Made by a program: the position numbers and the translations under genes. The notes under the pieces were generated by a model. It was not told the DNA's origin. It saw nothing but the letters and a program-made list of their open reading frames with translations, and did no database searches. 64,000 nt of DNA from Bacillota bacterium (lineage in GTDB: Bacteria; Bacillota; UBA4882; UBA8346): positions 186,001-250,000 of the forward strand of contig JAEXFN010000020.1 of assembly GCA_023400055.1 (NCBI GenBank), written 5' to 3'. Positions 34,820 to 44,351 of this stretch are shown here, piece by piece (position 1 is the stretch's first letter; every line of letters begins with the position of its first letter).

Positions 34820-36007
34820 TTATTGGGCGCTCTCTCGAGCTTCGATTAGCGACGCGAACTCCTCGCCCACCGGCCATGGTTCGAGGCCGAACCAGCGGCA
34901 CAGGGTCGCGGCGATATCGGCAAAGCTCTGGCGCGTTCCCAAGTCCACTCCGTCCGGCAGAGCGGGGCCGAACAGCAACAACGGCGTGTATTCGCGGGAA
35001 TGATCGGTGCTGGCGGTGGTGGGATCGCCGCCGTGATCGCCGGTAATGATCAGCACGTCGCCCTGGCGCAGGCGCGGCACGTTGGCGCCGAGCCAGGCAT
35101 CCACCTCGGCCAGGGCTTTGGCGAAGCCGGCCGGATCGTTGCGATGGCCGTATAACATGTCGAAATCGATGCAATTAGCAAAGACCAGGCCCTTAAAGTC
35201 CCGCTCGATCAGTTCGCTGAGGAACGCCAGGGTTTCATGGTTGTTATGCGTGTGATTGGAATCGGTAAAGCCTTGCCAACTAAAGATATCTTCCAGCTTA
35301 CCCACGCCGAACACGGTGAATCCCTGCTCCTTCAGGCGATCCAACACCGTCGGGGCGATCGGTTTAATCGAAAAATCCTTGCGTCCCTCGGTACGGTAGA
35401 ATGAACCCGGTTCGCCGCGGAACGGCCGCGCGATGACCCGGCCCACCCCATAATCCCCCCGGAGAATCGTCCGGGCGATCTCACAATAACGGTAAAGTTC
35501 GTCGAGGGGAATCAGGTCTTCATGGGCGGCAATTTGGAATACACTGTCTCCCGAAGTATAAACGATTAAGGCTCCGGTAGCCAGGTGTTCTTTCCCCAGT
35601 TCCTCGATGATTACCGTCCCCGAAGCGGCTTTGTTGCCGATCACCGCCCGGCCGGTCAAACGCATGAATTCAGCGATGATCTCAGCGGGAAAACCCTGGG
35701 GGAACAGCGGGAACGGTTTCGGCAGAATAATCCCGGCCATTTCCCAGTGGCCGGTAGTAGTGTCCTTGCCCGCCGAACGTTCGCCGAGTTTGCCATAGAC
35801 TCCCGTGGATACCGTGGCGGAAACGCCCGGAATAGCGGTCAGATGGCCCAATCCGGCCCGCTCCAGGTTCGGCAGGTGCAATCCCCCGACCGCCTGGGCG
35901 GTATGCGCCAGCGTATCGCTGCCCGCATCCCCGTAAGCGGCGGCATCGGGCAGCTCGCCTACGCCTACGCCGTCCAAAACAACTAAAAAAGCCCGTTGAA
36001 TTTGCAT
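34820..36007 (-). CDS. deoB: Phosphopentomutase
   Basis: 395 residues from the ATG at 36007, set by GGGAGAGG just upstream; an ATG at 36031 lies before that site. It moves phosphate between C1 and C5 of ribose or deoxyribose. It belongs to the alkaline-phosphatase fold: VVLDGVGVGELPDAAAYGD holds the first metal ligands, KDTTTGHWEM the phospho-threonine, and TGDHGGDPTTASTDHSRE the second metal cluster. Operon with pdp. Confidence 0.95.
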   Translation of the reverse strand: MQIQRAFLVVLDGVGVGELPDAAAYGDAGSDTLAHTAQAVGGLHLPNLERAGLGHLTAIPGVSATVSTGVYGKLGERSAGKDTTTGHWEMAGIILPKPFPLFPQGFPAEIIAEFMRLTGRAVIGNKAASGTVIIEELGKEHLATGALIVYTSGDSVFQIAAHEDLIPLDELYRYCEIARTILRGDYGVGRVIARPFRGEPGSFYRTEGRKDFSIKPIAPTVLDRLKEQGFTVFGVGKLEDIFSWQGFTDSNHTHNNHETLAFLSELIERDFKGLVFANCIDFDMLYGHRNDPAGFAKALAEVDAWLGANVPRLRQGDVLIITGDHGGDPTTASTDHSREYTPLLLFGPALPDGVDLGTRQSFADIAATLCRWFGLEPWPVGEEFASLIEARESAQ

Positions 36008-36118
36008 TTTTCCTCTCCCTGATATGATCATCCAGTGAGATGACCAGATTTTAAACGATTATCGATCTGCCGTTCAGTTTATGCCGAGGGTGAGTGGACG
36101 ATGCGCCCCGGCGATAAC

Positions 36119-36766
36119 CTATTGGCTCTGTTTCACGCCGCGGTTCCGCACGACTTCGATGGCCGCCGGTAACAATGAGATGATGACGATTACCGCGACC
36201 ACCAGCGAAAAATTTTCTTTAACGAACGGGATGTTGCCGAAGAAATAGCCGCCGAAACACAAGAAACTGATCCAGATCAATCCGCCCACCAAGCTGTAAA
36301 TGAGAAACCGCCAATATGTCATCCGGGCGATCCCCGCAATGAACGGCGCAAAGGTCCGGATGATCGGAATGAACCGGGCGATGGTGATCATCCGGCCGCC
36401 ATGCCGCTCATAGAACTGATGCGCCCGGGCGAGGTGCTTGCGATTCAAAAAACGGGAACCCTCCTTCTGGAATACCCGGGGACCAATAAAATAACCGGCC
36501 CAATAATTGACCGTATCGCCGGAGAGCGTCGCCATGGCCAAGGTAGGAAAGAGAACGTCCATCTCCAGTATTCCGCCCGCGGCCAGAGCCCCCAACGCAA
36601 AAAGCAGCGAATCTCCAGGTAAAAAAGGAGTAACCACCAAACCGGTCTCGCAAAAAATGACCAAAAACAGAATGACATACATCCAAGGTCCATATTGTTG
36701 CGCCAGGATATTAAGATGTTTGTCCAAGTGAATGACTAAATCTCCGAAGTTTTGCAGAAACTCCAT
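36119..36766 (-). CDS. DedA-family membrane protein
   Basis: 215 residues with four to five membrane segments. The DedA signatures are ETGLVVTPFLPGDSLLFALG near residue 42 and RFIPIIRTFAPFIAGIARM near residue 131. DedA proteins are thought to be lipid (for example undecaprenyl-phosphate) translocases; the exact substrate here is not readable. Strong AGGAGTAAGG before the ATG. Single gene. Confidence 0.9.
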   Translation of the reverse strand: MEFLQNFGDLVIHLDKHLNILAQQYGPWMYVILFLVIFCETGLVVTPFLPGDSLLFALGALAAGGILEMDVLFPTLAMATLSGDTVNYWAGYFIGPRVFQKEGSRFLNRKHLARAHQFYERHGGRMITIARFIPIIRTFAPFIAGIARMTYWRFLIYSLVGGLIWISFLCFGGYFFGNIPFVKENFSLVVAVIVIISLLPAAIEVVRNRGVKQSQ

Positions 36767-37012
36767 CCTTACTCCTTCCTACCATGGCCCACAAATCTTT
36801 TTCAAATTCCCTTGCAATGAATTTTGTAGCTTTTCATTGCCGTTTTTACTAACAAAAGCATGTTGCAAATAACATTGCCATTCAGCAAATATTTCTCCTT
36901 TTTTAGAAAGCTTCCTGCCTTCCTTGAATTTTTATATTATAATGAAAGTCAGAAAACAATATAATTCAACAATCATTAATCATTGAAATTTCAATCATCC
37001 GCGAGGGAGAGC

Positions 37013-37921
37013 ATGAATTTTTCCAATCCATCCACGACGGGCTGTCGTTTATGTCCTCGAAGCTGCGCCGTTAATCGTGTGGCCGGAGACATCGGATATT
37101 GCGGCGGCTCCAATGACTTGCAAGTGGCCAGAATCGCTTTACACCACTGGGAAGAACCGATCATCTCCGGAAGTAATGGTTCGGGAACGATTTTCTTTTC
37201 CGGGTGCAATCTGCGCTGTATTTTTTGTCAGAATTACCGCATCAGCCACCAAGGCTATGGAAAAACCCTTTCGACCCAAGCATTGGCCGAAAAATTTCTG
37301 GAATTGGAAGCCAAGGGCGCTCATAACATCAATCTGGTCACCGGAGCTCATTTCGTCCCTCAGTTGGTAGAGACGATTCGCCAGGCGCGCTCGAATGGAT
37401 TACGGATTCCCATCGTCTATAATTCATCGGGTTACGAAACAGTCGCAGCGCTTCAAATTTTAAACGGTCTGATCGATGTCTATCTTCCGGATTTGAAATA
37501 CTATGCCGCACAATTAAGCGAACGGTATGCCGATGCTCCTGATTACTTTGCAGTGGCTACGGCGGCAATTCTTGAAATGATCCGGCAATGCGGTCCAGTG
37601 GTTTTGGATGATCAAGGCATTATCCGCTCCGGGGTGATGATCCGGCATCTGATATTGCCCGGTTGCGGGACCGACTCCCAACGATGCCTGCGTTGGATCA
37701 AGGAAAACGCCCCAGACGGAGTTTATGTCAGTCTAATGGCGCAATACCTGCCCCTCCCGGGGTTGGAGCTCCCGGCCGAGCTTCAACGCCGGCTGAATCA
37801 GGCCGAATACGATGCGGTCGTCGAGGAGCTGTTCCGGCTGGGTCTGGAAGACGGTTATGTGCAAGAACTGGATTCGGCGGATGAAGCCTATATTCCGGAC
37901 TTCGATCTGACCGGCGTATAA
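37013..37921 (+). CDS. Radical SAM protein, PflA-activase-like
   Basis: 302 residues from the ATG at 37013, which follows GAGGGAGAG. The radical SAM cluster motif is in FFSGCNLRCIFCQNYR (CxxxCxxC) near residue 64. An extra N-terminal Cys set (CRLCPRSCAVNR, then YCG) could hold a second metal site. Proteins with this layout are often called pyruvate-formate-lyase-activating enzymes, but no glycyl-radical enzyme lies nearby, so the target is unknown. It is one of the few plus-strand genes and converges on the ATP synthase operon. Confidence 0.85.
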   Translation: MNFSNPSTTGCRLCPRSCAVNRVAGDIGYCGGSNDLQVARIALHHWEEPIISGSNGSGTIFFSGCNLRCIFCQNYRISHQGYGKTLSTQALAEKFLELEAKGAHNINLVTGAHFVPQLVETIRQARSNGLRIPIVYNSSGYETVAALQILNGLIDVYLPDLKYYAAQLSERYADAPDYFAVATAAILEMIRQCGPVVLDDQGIIRSGVMIRHLILPGCGTDSQRCLRWIKENAPDGVYVSLMAQYLPLPGLELPAELQRRLNQAEYDAVVEELFRLGLEDGYVQELDSADEAYIPDFDLTGV

Positions 37922-37956
37922 GATCCGCAATGGACGGACGTCGAGATCCGGGAAAT

Positions 37957-37982
37957 AAAAAACCGTCTCTGTAGACGGTTTC
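37957..37982 (-). terminator. ATP synthase operon terminator
   Basis: AAACCGTCT and AGACGGTTT pair perfectly around four bases. The minus-strand side carries TTTTTTATTT. It could also serve the radical SAM gene. Confidence 0.88.
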
Positions 37983-38011
37983 AGCAATTTAGACAAAGTA
38001 AAACCCGGCGA

Positions 38012-38449
38012 TCATTCAACTTTCCGACCGGTTTTGCGGGCAACCTCCAACCTGGAGACAGCCAGACTCAAATTGATCTCCGCCCGGGCAAAATCGCTCC
38101 GGTTGGCGGAGAGTTTGTATAAGTCCGATTCGGCCTGACGCTTATCGTTTAAAGCCTGCTGCACATCGATATTTTCAGGCAAATCAGCGGCTTCCGCCAG
38201 GACGATCACTTTATGGGGAGTAACTTCGAGATACCCCTCGCTAACCGCCATATAATAATTCTGGTTATCGATCTTATAACGAAGCACTCCAGTTGTCAGC
38301 GGCGCCATCAAACGGATATGCCCCGGCAGAATGCCGACGATGCCGGTAACTGTCGGAACGACCACATATTCGACTTCTTTGCGCAACTCCAATTTGGATG
38401 GCGTGACCACTTCCAACCAGATCCGCTTGGTTTGCGGTTTATCAGGCAC
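38012..38449 (-). CDS. atpC: ATP synthase epsilon subunit
   Basis: 145 residues from a GTG at 38449, nine bases after AGGAGGGG and overlapping the atpD stop by 8 bp. N-terminal beta barrel (LEVVTPSKLELRKEVEYVVV, GIVGILPGHIRLMAPL) and a C-terminal helix pair (RAEINLSLAVSRLEVA). It regulates F1 and links it to the c ring. Last gene of the operon. Confidence 0.93.
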   Translation of the reverse strand: MPDKPQTKRIWLEVVTPSKLELRKEVEYVVVPTVTGIVGILPGHIRLMAPLTTGVLRYKIDNQNYYMAVSEGYLEVTPHKVIVLAEAADLPENIDVQQALNDKRQAESDLYKLSANRSDFARAEINLSLAVSRLEVARKTGRKVE

Positions 38450-39860
38450 TGGCGGTCCCCTCCTGAAGTTTCTTACCACGTTCGACGACTTCCTCAATGG
38501 GTCCGGCCATCAAGAAGGCTTCTTCCGGGAGATCATCATACTTTCCTTCGAGGATCTCCTTGAACCCTTTTACCGTTTCAGCCATCGGGACATATTTTCC
38601 AGGTTGGCCGGTAAAGTTTTCAGCCACGAAGAACGGTTGCGACAGGAAGCGTTGCAGACGGCGAGCCCGGGCGACCGTCAATTTATCCTGATCGCTCAAT
38701 TCTTCCATTCCCAAAATCGCGATGATATCTTGCAGTTCCTTATAACGCTGCAACGTCTCCTGCACCTGACGGGCCACTTGATAATGTTCTTCCCCTACCA
38801 CGGCGGGGGAAAGCAAGCGCGAAGTCGAAGCCAGCGGATCCACCGCCGGATAGATTCCGATCTCCACGATACTGCGGTCCAGGTTGGTCGTAGCATCGAG
38901 ATGCGTGAAAGTAGTCGCCGGGGCAGGGTCGGTATAATCATCCGCCGGAACGTAAATGGCTTGGATCGAAGTGATTGATCCGCTCCGGGTGGAAGTAATC
39001 CGTTCCTGCAAAGCTCCGACCTCGGTGGCTAAGGTCGGTTGATAGCCGACCGCCGAGGGAATCCGTCCGAGCAAAGCCGAAACCTCCGAGCCCGCCTGGA
39101 CATAGCGGAAAATATTATCGATAAACAGCAACACATCTTGATGTTCCTGATCACGGAAATATTCGGCCATGGTCAGGCCGGTCGAAGCCACGCGCAACCG
39201 CGCTCCCGGCGGTTCATTCATCTGGCCGAAAACCATCGCAGTTTTTTCGATAACCCCGGACTCTTTCATTTCCAGCCAAAGGTCATTTCCTTCACGGGTC
39301 CGTTCACCGACGCCGGTGAACACCGAGAAGCCACCATGCTGGGTGGCGATATTACGAATCATTTCCAGAATCAAAACGGTCTTGCCGACGCCGGCTCCGC
39401 CAAACAGACCCACTTTACCGCCTTTGGGATATGGAGCCAGCAAATCGATGACTTTGATTCCGGTCTCCAGAATCTGCTGTTTCGTCTCTTGCTCTTCAAA
39501 ACTCGGCGCCTTGCGGTGAATCGGCCAATATTCCTTGGCTTGAACCGGCGGTCCATCGTCAACCACATCGCCCCAGACGTTGAATACCCGGCCGAGGACT
39601 TCCCGACCAACCGGTACCTTAATCGGTTCATTGGTACTCTGGGCTTCCAGGCCGCGCATCAAACCATCGGTGGAGTTCAGTGCGACGCAACGAACCCGAT
39701 TATTGCCGAGATGGTGCATGACTTCGGCCACGACCTTCTCTTCCTTGGCATTATGGGTGAAGTTAACCCGAATCTCGGTATTGATTGCCGGAATTTCTTC
39801 CGGAAGAAATTCAACATCCAAAACAGGTCCGATAATTTGGACGATATGACCAGTAGCCAT
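38442..39860 (-). CDS. atpD: ATP synthase beta subunit
   Basis: 472 residues. Catalytic subunit with P-loop GGAGVGKTVLILEM, the catalytic Glu in GVGERTREGNDLW and the signature PAVDPLASTSR. It makes ATP from ADP and phosphate as the gamma stalk turns. Confidence 0.98.
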   Translation of the reverse strand: MATGHIVQIIGPVLDVEFLPEEIPAINTEIRVNFTHNAKEEKVVAEVMHHLGNNRVRCVALNSTDGLMRGLEAQSTNEPIKVPVGREVLGRVFNVWGDVVDDGPPVQAKEYWPIHRKAPSFEEQETKQQILETGIKVIDLLAPYPKGGKVGLFGGAGVGKTVLILEMIRNIATQHGGFSVFTGVGERTREGNDLWLEMKESGVIEKTAMVFGQMNEPPGARLRVASTGLTMAEYFRDQEHQDVLLFIDNIFRYVQAGSEVSALLGRIPSAVGYQPTLATEVGALQERITSTRSGSITSIQAIYVPADDYTDPAPATTFTHLDATTNLDRSIVEIGIYPAVDPLASTSRLLSPAVVGEEHYQVARQVQETLQRYKELQDIIAILGMEELSDQDKLTVARARRLQRFLSQPFFVAENFTGQPGKYVPMAETVKGFKEILEGKYDDLPEEAFLMAGPIEEVVERGKKLQEGTASA

Positions 39861-39882
39861 CGGGAAATCCTCCTACTTTCGT

Positions 39883-40749
39883 TCAGCCTTCAAGAGCGCC
39901 GGCCCCGCCGACGATCTCAGCTATCTCTTTGGTAATTTGACTTTGACGGATTTTGTTGAATTCGAGTCCATACCGCTCGATGAGTTCGGCGGCATTATCG
40001 GTAGCTGAGGACATTGCCGTCATACGGGCGCCCAGCTCACCGGTTTCGGTCTCCAAAAAAGCCCGAAATATCTCGCTTTCAATATAGCGCGACAACAAAC
40101 CGTCCAAAACCTGGCGTTGGTCCGGTTCGTAAATAAATAAGCCCCGGCCTTCTTTTTGACGGGCTTTGCTGGGATCGATCGGCAGCAACTGGAATGCTTT
40201 GGGCCGCTGAGTCATGGCTGAATGAAACTTGGCGTAATACAGATAGACTTGATCGTATTCGCCGGACAGGTAATATTCGACCAACTCCGCGGCCAATTTT
40301 TGAGGGACTGAAAAGGCGACGCCGCCTACCGGCTCAGTAAATTTTTTGATCAAATTGGCGTGGCGCATATTCAAACGGTGCACGCCCTTGGAACCAACCG
40401 CATAATACGAAACTTCGGCCTTCTCTTTAAACTTCTGGCCAAATTGAACCGCACCATCGGCGATCTTTTGGTGAAAACCACCGGCCAAACCGCGATCTCC
40501 AGTAAAAACGAGAATCAAAACCTTCTCGTTCTTCTCGTGCGGCAGCAACAACGGATTGGTGATATCCGGCGTCCGCGCGGCAAGATCCAGAGTTACCTCA
40601 GCCATTTTCCGGGCATAGGGGCGGGCGGCTTCCAAGCGGTCCTGAACCCTTTTTAAACGGGCCGAAGCCACCATCTTCATCGCCTTGGTGATCTGTTGGA
40701 TATTTTTAATACTTTTAATTTTTAATCGCAAATCACGAATTGAAGCCAT
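39883..40749 (-). CDS. atpG: ATP synthase gamma subunit
   Basis: 288 residues from MASIRDLRLKIKSIKNIQQI, the canonical N-terminal helix; an in-frame ATG at 40767 lies before the ribosome site. The C-terminal helix MTAMSSATDNAAELI and TKEIAEIVGGAGAL completes the rotor stalk. Confidence 0.96.
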   Translation of the reverse strand: MASIRDLRLKIKSIKNIQQITKAMKMVASARLKRVQDRLEAARPYARKMAEVTLDLAARTPDITNPLLLPHEKNEKVLILVFTGDRGLAGGFHQKIADGAVQFGQKFKEKAEVSYYAVGSKGVHRLNMRHANLIKKFTEPVGGVAFSVPQKLAAELVEYYLSGEYDQVYLYYAKFHSAMTQRPKAFQLLPIDPSKARQKEGRGLFIYEPDQRQVLDGLLSRYIESEIFRAFLETETGELGARMTAMSSATDNAAELIERYGLEFNKIRQSQITKEIAEIVGGAGALEG

Positions 40750-40784
40750 GGGATTTCCTTCATTCAAATTATTTAATTCAGCAA

Positions 40785-42323
40785 TTATTTACTTTGGGAC
40801 TGTGATCCTTTCGTGTCCACGACAAAACGTTCCTTAAAGGTTTTGAGCAAATTAGTGAGCTGCGTGGTGGAATCCTGGTCGAGCGCCTTGGCCTCGTTGA
40901 GTCGCTTCGAAAGGTCTTGCCCATCCGTATTGAAAAATTGTAAAAACTCTTTTTCGAAACGGCGAATTTCACTGATGGGGATATCATCAAGATAACCGTT
41001 GGTAACGGCGTAAATCAACACAACCTGTTCGATCGTTGTCAAGGGATGGTATTGGTCCTGTTTCAGAATCTCGACGATCCGATAACCACGATTCAACCGC
41101 CCCTGAGTCGATTTATCCAGCTCCGCTCCGAACTGAGCAAAAGCTTCCAACTCACGGAATTGCGCCAAGTCAATCCGCAACCGGCCGGCCACTTGCTTCA
41201 TCGCTTTAATTTGGGCACTACCGCCTACCCGTGAAACCGAGAGACCGACATTGACCGCGGGCCGAACACCGCCGAAGAACAACTCGGTGCTCAGAATGAT
41301 CTGCCCGTCCGTAATGGAGATAACATTGGTCGGAATATAAGCGGAGACATCGCCCGCAAGCGTTTCAACGATCGGCAAAGCGGTCAGGGAACCGCCGCCA
41401 TTCTCCTTGCTTAACTTTACAGCCCGTTCCAACAACCGGGAGTGCAAATAAAAGACATCTCCGGGGTAAGCTTCCCGCCCGGGGGGACGCCGCAGCAACA
41501 GAGACATTGCACGGTAAGCGGTAGCGTGTTTGGAGAGATCGTCGTAGACTACCAGTACATCCTTGCCCTTGTATAAGAAATACTCGCCGATGGCGCACCC
41601 GGAAAACGGCGAGAGATATTGTAAAGGAGCCGACTCATTAGCAGTAGCGGCGACGATAACCGTATATTTCATCGCGCCCTTGCTCTCAAGGGACTCGACG
41701 ATTTGAGCCAACGTCGAAGCCTTTTGACCGATACAAACATAAATACAGATTACTCCGGAATCCTTCTGATTGAGAATGGTATCAATGGCAATGGCGGTTT
41801 TTCCGGTTTGGCGATCGCCAATGATCAATTCCCGTTGGCCCCGGCCGATCGGAATCATGGCATCGATCGCTTTGATACCGGTTTGCAAAGGAACCTTCAC
41901 CGGTTCGCGTTTGGAAATACCGACAGCCACCTGCTCCACGGGACGGAACTCCGAAGTTTCAATGGGACCTTTGCCATCGATCGGTTGACCCAAAGCATTG
42001 ACGACCCGGCCGATCATTGCATCGCCCACCGGAACCTCAACCACCCGTTTGGTGCGATGGACCAAATCGCCCTCTTTGATAAGGGTCTCATCACCGAGCA
42101 AGACGCAACCGACGTTGTCTTCCTCCAAGTTCAAGGCCAACCCGTAAATATCATGGGGAAAAACCAACAGCTCGCCCATCATTATTTTTTCAAGGCCGAA
42201 TACCCGGGCAATTCCGTCGCCGATCTCCAACACGGTGCCAGTCTCTTGGACCTCAAGATCCTGGTGATATTTCCCGATCTGTTCCTTTAAAACAGAAATG
42301 ATCTCCTCAGTCGAAAATCTCAT
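40785..42323 (-). CDS. atpA: ATP synthase alpha subunit
   Basis: 512 residues. Non-catalytic nucleotide-binding subunit, P-loop GDRQTGKTAIAIDTI, signature PAVNVGLSVSRVGG. The N-terminal crown (TGTVLEIGDGIARVFGLEK) is intact. Confidence 0.98.
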   Translation of the reverse strand: MRFSTEEIISVLKEQIGKYHQDLEVQETGTVLEIGDGIARVFGLEKIMMGELLVFPHDIYGLALNLEEDNVGCVLLGDETLIKEGDLVHRTKRVVEVPVGDAMIGRVVNALGQPIDGKGPIETSEFRPVEQVAVGISKREPVKVPLQTGIKAIDAMIPIGRGQRELIIGDRQTGKTAIAIDTILNQKDSGVICIYVCIGQKASTLAQIVESLESKGAMKYTVIVAATANESAPLQYLSPFSGCAIGEYFLYKGKDVLVVYDDLSKHATAYRAMSLLLRRPPGREAYPGDVFYLHSRLLERAVKLSKENGGGSLTALPIVETLAGDVSAYIPTNVISITDGQIILSTELFFGGVRPAVNVGLSVSRVGGSAQIKAMKQVAGRLRIDLAQFRELEAFAQFGAELDKSTQGRLNRGYRIVEILKQDQYHPLTTIEQVVLIYAVTNGYLDDIPISEIRRFEKEFLQFFNTDGQDLSKRLNEAKALDQDSTTQLTNLLKTFKERFVVDTKGSQSQSK

Positions 42324-42335
42324 GGGACTCTCCTC

Positions 42336-42884
42336 TTAAATCGATAATTCAGTCTTTTCCAACAACAGGTTCTTTAAAGAATGAATTTGGCCGGATAATG
42401 AACCATCGATCATCTGATCGCCGCGACGGATGACAACTCCGCCGATTAGACCAGCATTCACTCGATATTTGAGATATATTTTCTTACCCCAAGCCTGCGA
42501 AAGTGATTGGGAAATCCGTTGTTGTTCCGTTTCCGAGAGCGGCATGGCCGAGATTAGTTCGACGATTTCATTGCCCCAAATTTTTAAGGTCAAATCAATG
42601 AGGCTCTCCAAGGTCGGGACGAGTGCATCTACCCGGTGCCGGTCAACAATTAGATTGAGAAAATTCACAAATTCGCGCGGCACATCCGCGGATACCAGCT
42701 TGGAAAGCACTTCCTTTTTGCCTGGATCCGGAATTTTCGGATGACTTAAAAACTGATGGAGTTCAGGAATCCGTAAATTCTGTAGCAATTCTTCGGCGGC
42801 AGTCTTCACGGGTTCCAAAATGCTGCGTTCCTGCGCCAATTCGACCATGGCCAGACTAAAACTATGCGCCGCCCGGGATGGCAT
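42336..42884 (-). CDS. atpH: ATP synthase delta subunit
   Basis: 182 residues from MPSRAAHSFSLAMVELAQ; this start overlaps the end of atpF by 23 bp and has GGGAG nine bases upstream. The C-terminal signature is LKYRVNAGLIGGVVIRRGDQMIDGSL. It ties the b stalk to the top of F1. Confidence 0.94.
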   Translation of the reverse strand: MPSRAAHSFSLAMVELAQERSILEPVKTAAEELLQNLRIPELHQFLSHPKIPDPGKKEVLSKLVSADVPREFVNFLNLIVDRHRVDALVPTLESLIDLTLKIWGNEIVELISAMPLSETEQQRISQSLSQAWGKKIYLKYRVNAGLIGGVVIRRGDQMIDGSLSGQIHSLKNLLLEKTELSI

Positions 42885-43374
42885 GATTGGCAGCTCCCTT
42901 CTCAATCTGATCCAAAACCTGCTGGACCAACAATTCATTAATATCCTTTGACATCCGGTCACCGATCAGCTTTTCCGTGGCGACTAAAGCTAGATTAACG
43001 GTACCGTCCCGCAATTCCTGACGTGCTAGGGTTTTAGCGTGCTCAATCTCGCGTTGCGTTTTTTCACGAAGTTGATCAGCTTCCTGACGCGCCTGCGCTA
43101 AGATTTGTTCTCTTACCTTTTCGGCATCCAGCCGGGAACGCTCCACAATCCGAAGCGCTTCGGCTCGTGCCTTTTCCAAGGACGCTTTCGCCTCCTCACT
43201 AAGCTGCCCGTATTTCTGGCGAGATTTCTCTGCCTCGCTCAGATCCTGGCTGATTTTTTGGCGTCGCTCCGCCAAAATGCCCTGAATCGGCTTATAAAGC
43301 AGCTTGGTAAGGACAACCAATAAAATCAGGAAATTGATGCCCATCAACAAGAAAGTTCCCCACGAAATAGCCAT
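42862..43374 (-). CDS. atpF: ATP synthase b subunit
   Basis: 170 residues. One N-terminal membrane helix (WGTFLLMGINFLILLVVL) then a long charged coiled coil (residues 35-150), the peripheral stalk. Confidence 0.95.
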   Translation of the reverse strand: MAISWGTFLLMGINFLILLVVLTKLLYKPIQGILAERRQKISQDLSEAEKSRQKYGQLSEEAKASLEKARAEALRIVERSRLDAEKVREQILAQARQEADQLREKTQREIEHAKTLARQELRDGTVNLALVATEKLIGDRMSKDINELLVQQVLDQIEKGAANHAIPGGA

Positions 43375-43421
43375 AGCCGAAACCTCTCAGATTGAAAATA
43401 GTAAAAATGAGTAAAACTGCC

Positions 43422-43655
43422 TTATTTGACGCCGCCGAGAAGCATGAACGCAATAACCACCGCGATGATCGGAATGGATTCGATCAAGCCGACACCGATT
43501 AACATCGAGGTGAACAGCCGACCTTCCATCTCCGGTTGACGAGCCATGGATTCAAGCGCCGCGGCAATAACCTTGGAATCCGAAGTCGCAGCGGCAAAAC
43601 TGGCCACCATACAAATCAAACTAACCGCAATAACTTTGAATGCATTTAAATCCAA
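43422..43655 (-). CDS. atpE: ATP synthase c subunit with unusual helix 1
   Basis: 77 residues from a TTG at 43655, nine bases after GGAGG; the upstream in-frame ATG (43673) overlaps the ribosome site. Loop signature ALESMARQPE and the ion-carrying Glu59 in GLIESIPI are present, so it should work as the ring subunit. Helix 1 is odd. There is no glycine before residue 45, and the usual GxGxGxG is replaced by ASFAAATSDSK. The Glu-Ser pair of helix 2 is also seen in sodium-type rings, but the helix 1 Gln of those rings is not, so ion choice (H+ or Na+) is open. Confidence 0.92.
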   Translation of the reverse strand: MDLNAFKVIAVSLICMVASFAAATSDSKVIAAALESMARQPEMEGRLFTSMLIGVGLIESIPIIAVVIAFMLLGGVK

Positions 43656-43679
43656 TTCAAGACACCTCCGCAAGTTTGT

Positions 43680-44351
43680 TTAATGATTTGAATTATCCTC
43701 ATGAGATACGGATAAACCCGTATAGGATACAGTAAGAACCGTAAAAATGAAGGCTTGAATGACGCCGATGGCAATACTCAGAAAAAGCCAAGCCGTCGGC
43801 ACCACCAGCCGGAAAGTTTCGGTCAGTTTTTCAAGCAGAATTTCACCGGCGTAAATATTGCCGAAAAGCCGCAAAGCCAGAGTCAACGGCCGGATCGCCA
43901 GATCCATCACATGAATGATAGCAAACGGAGCAAAGGGTTCGATAAAATGATGTAAGTGTTTGGCCAGTCCGTTTTCACGGATCCCGATATATTGCTGCCA
44001 AATCGTCCATAAAATTGCTAGGCACAAAGTTACGCTCACATCACGGGTCGGTGAGGTCATCTCGGGGATTAGCCCCAACATGTTAGCGACCAGAATGAAA
44101 AGAAACAAAGAACCAAAGAAATAAGTATATTTGATCCCCTTTTCGCCCAGTCCATCCCTGACCATACCTTCGAGAAACTCGACAGCCATTTCCATCACAT
44201 TTTGCCAACCCCTGGGGATCCAGTTCAATTTGTGTGATGCCAACCAGGCGACGACAATTAAGAAGGCCATGACGACCCAGGTCATGATAGTTATCCGCAA
44301 ATTGATGTCGAGTCCAAACCAATGGACCATGTCACTTTGAAGAGCTTCCAT
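43680..44351 (-). CDS. atpB: ATP synthase a subunit
   Basis: 223 residues, five to six membrane helices. The essential Arg is in IRPLTLALRLFGNIYAGEIL near residue 155. Residues 63-85 (MVRDGLGEKGIKYTYFFGSLF) fit family spacing. It forms the ion half-channels beside the c ring. Overlaps atpI by 20 bp. Confidence 0.96.
   Translation of the reverse strand: MEALQSDMVHWFGLDINLRITIMTWVVMAFLIVVAWLASHKLNWIPRGWQNVMEMAVEFLEGMVRDGLGEKGIKYTYFFGSLFLFILVANMLGLIPEMTSPTRDVSVTLCLAILWTIWQQYIGIRENGLAKHLHHFIEPFAPFAIIHVMDLAIRPLTLALRLFGNIYAGEILLEKLTETFRLVVPTAWLFLSIAIGVIQAFIFTVLTVSYTGLSVSHEDNSNH

Noticed and set aside
39039..39935. 298-codon plus-strand open frame
   Set aside because: Antisense shadow of atpD.
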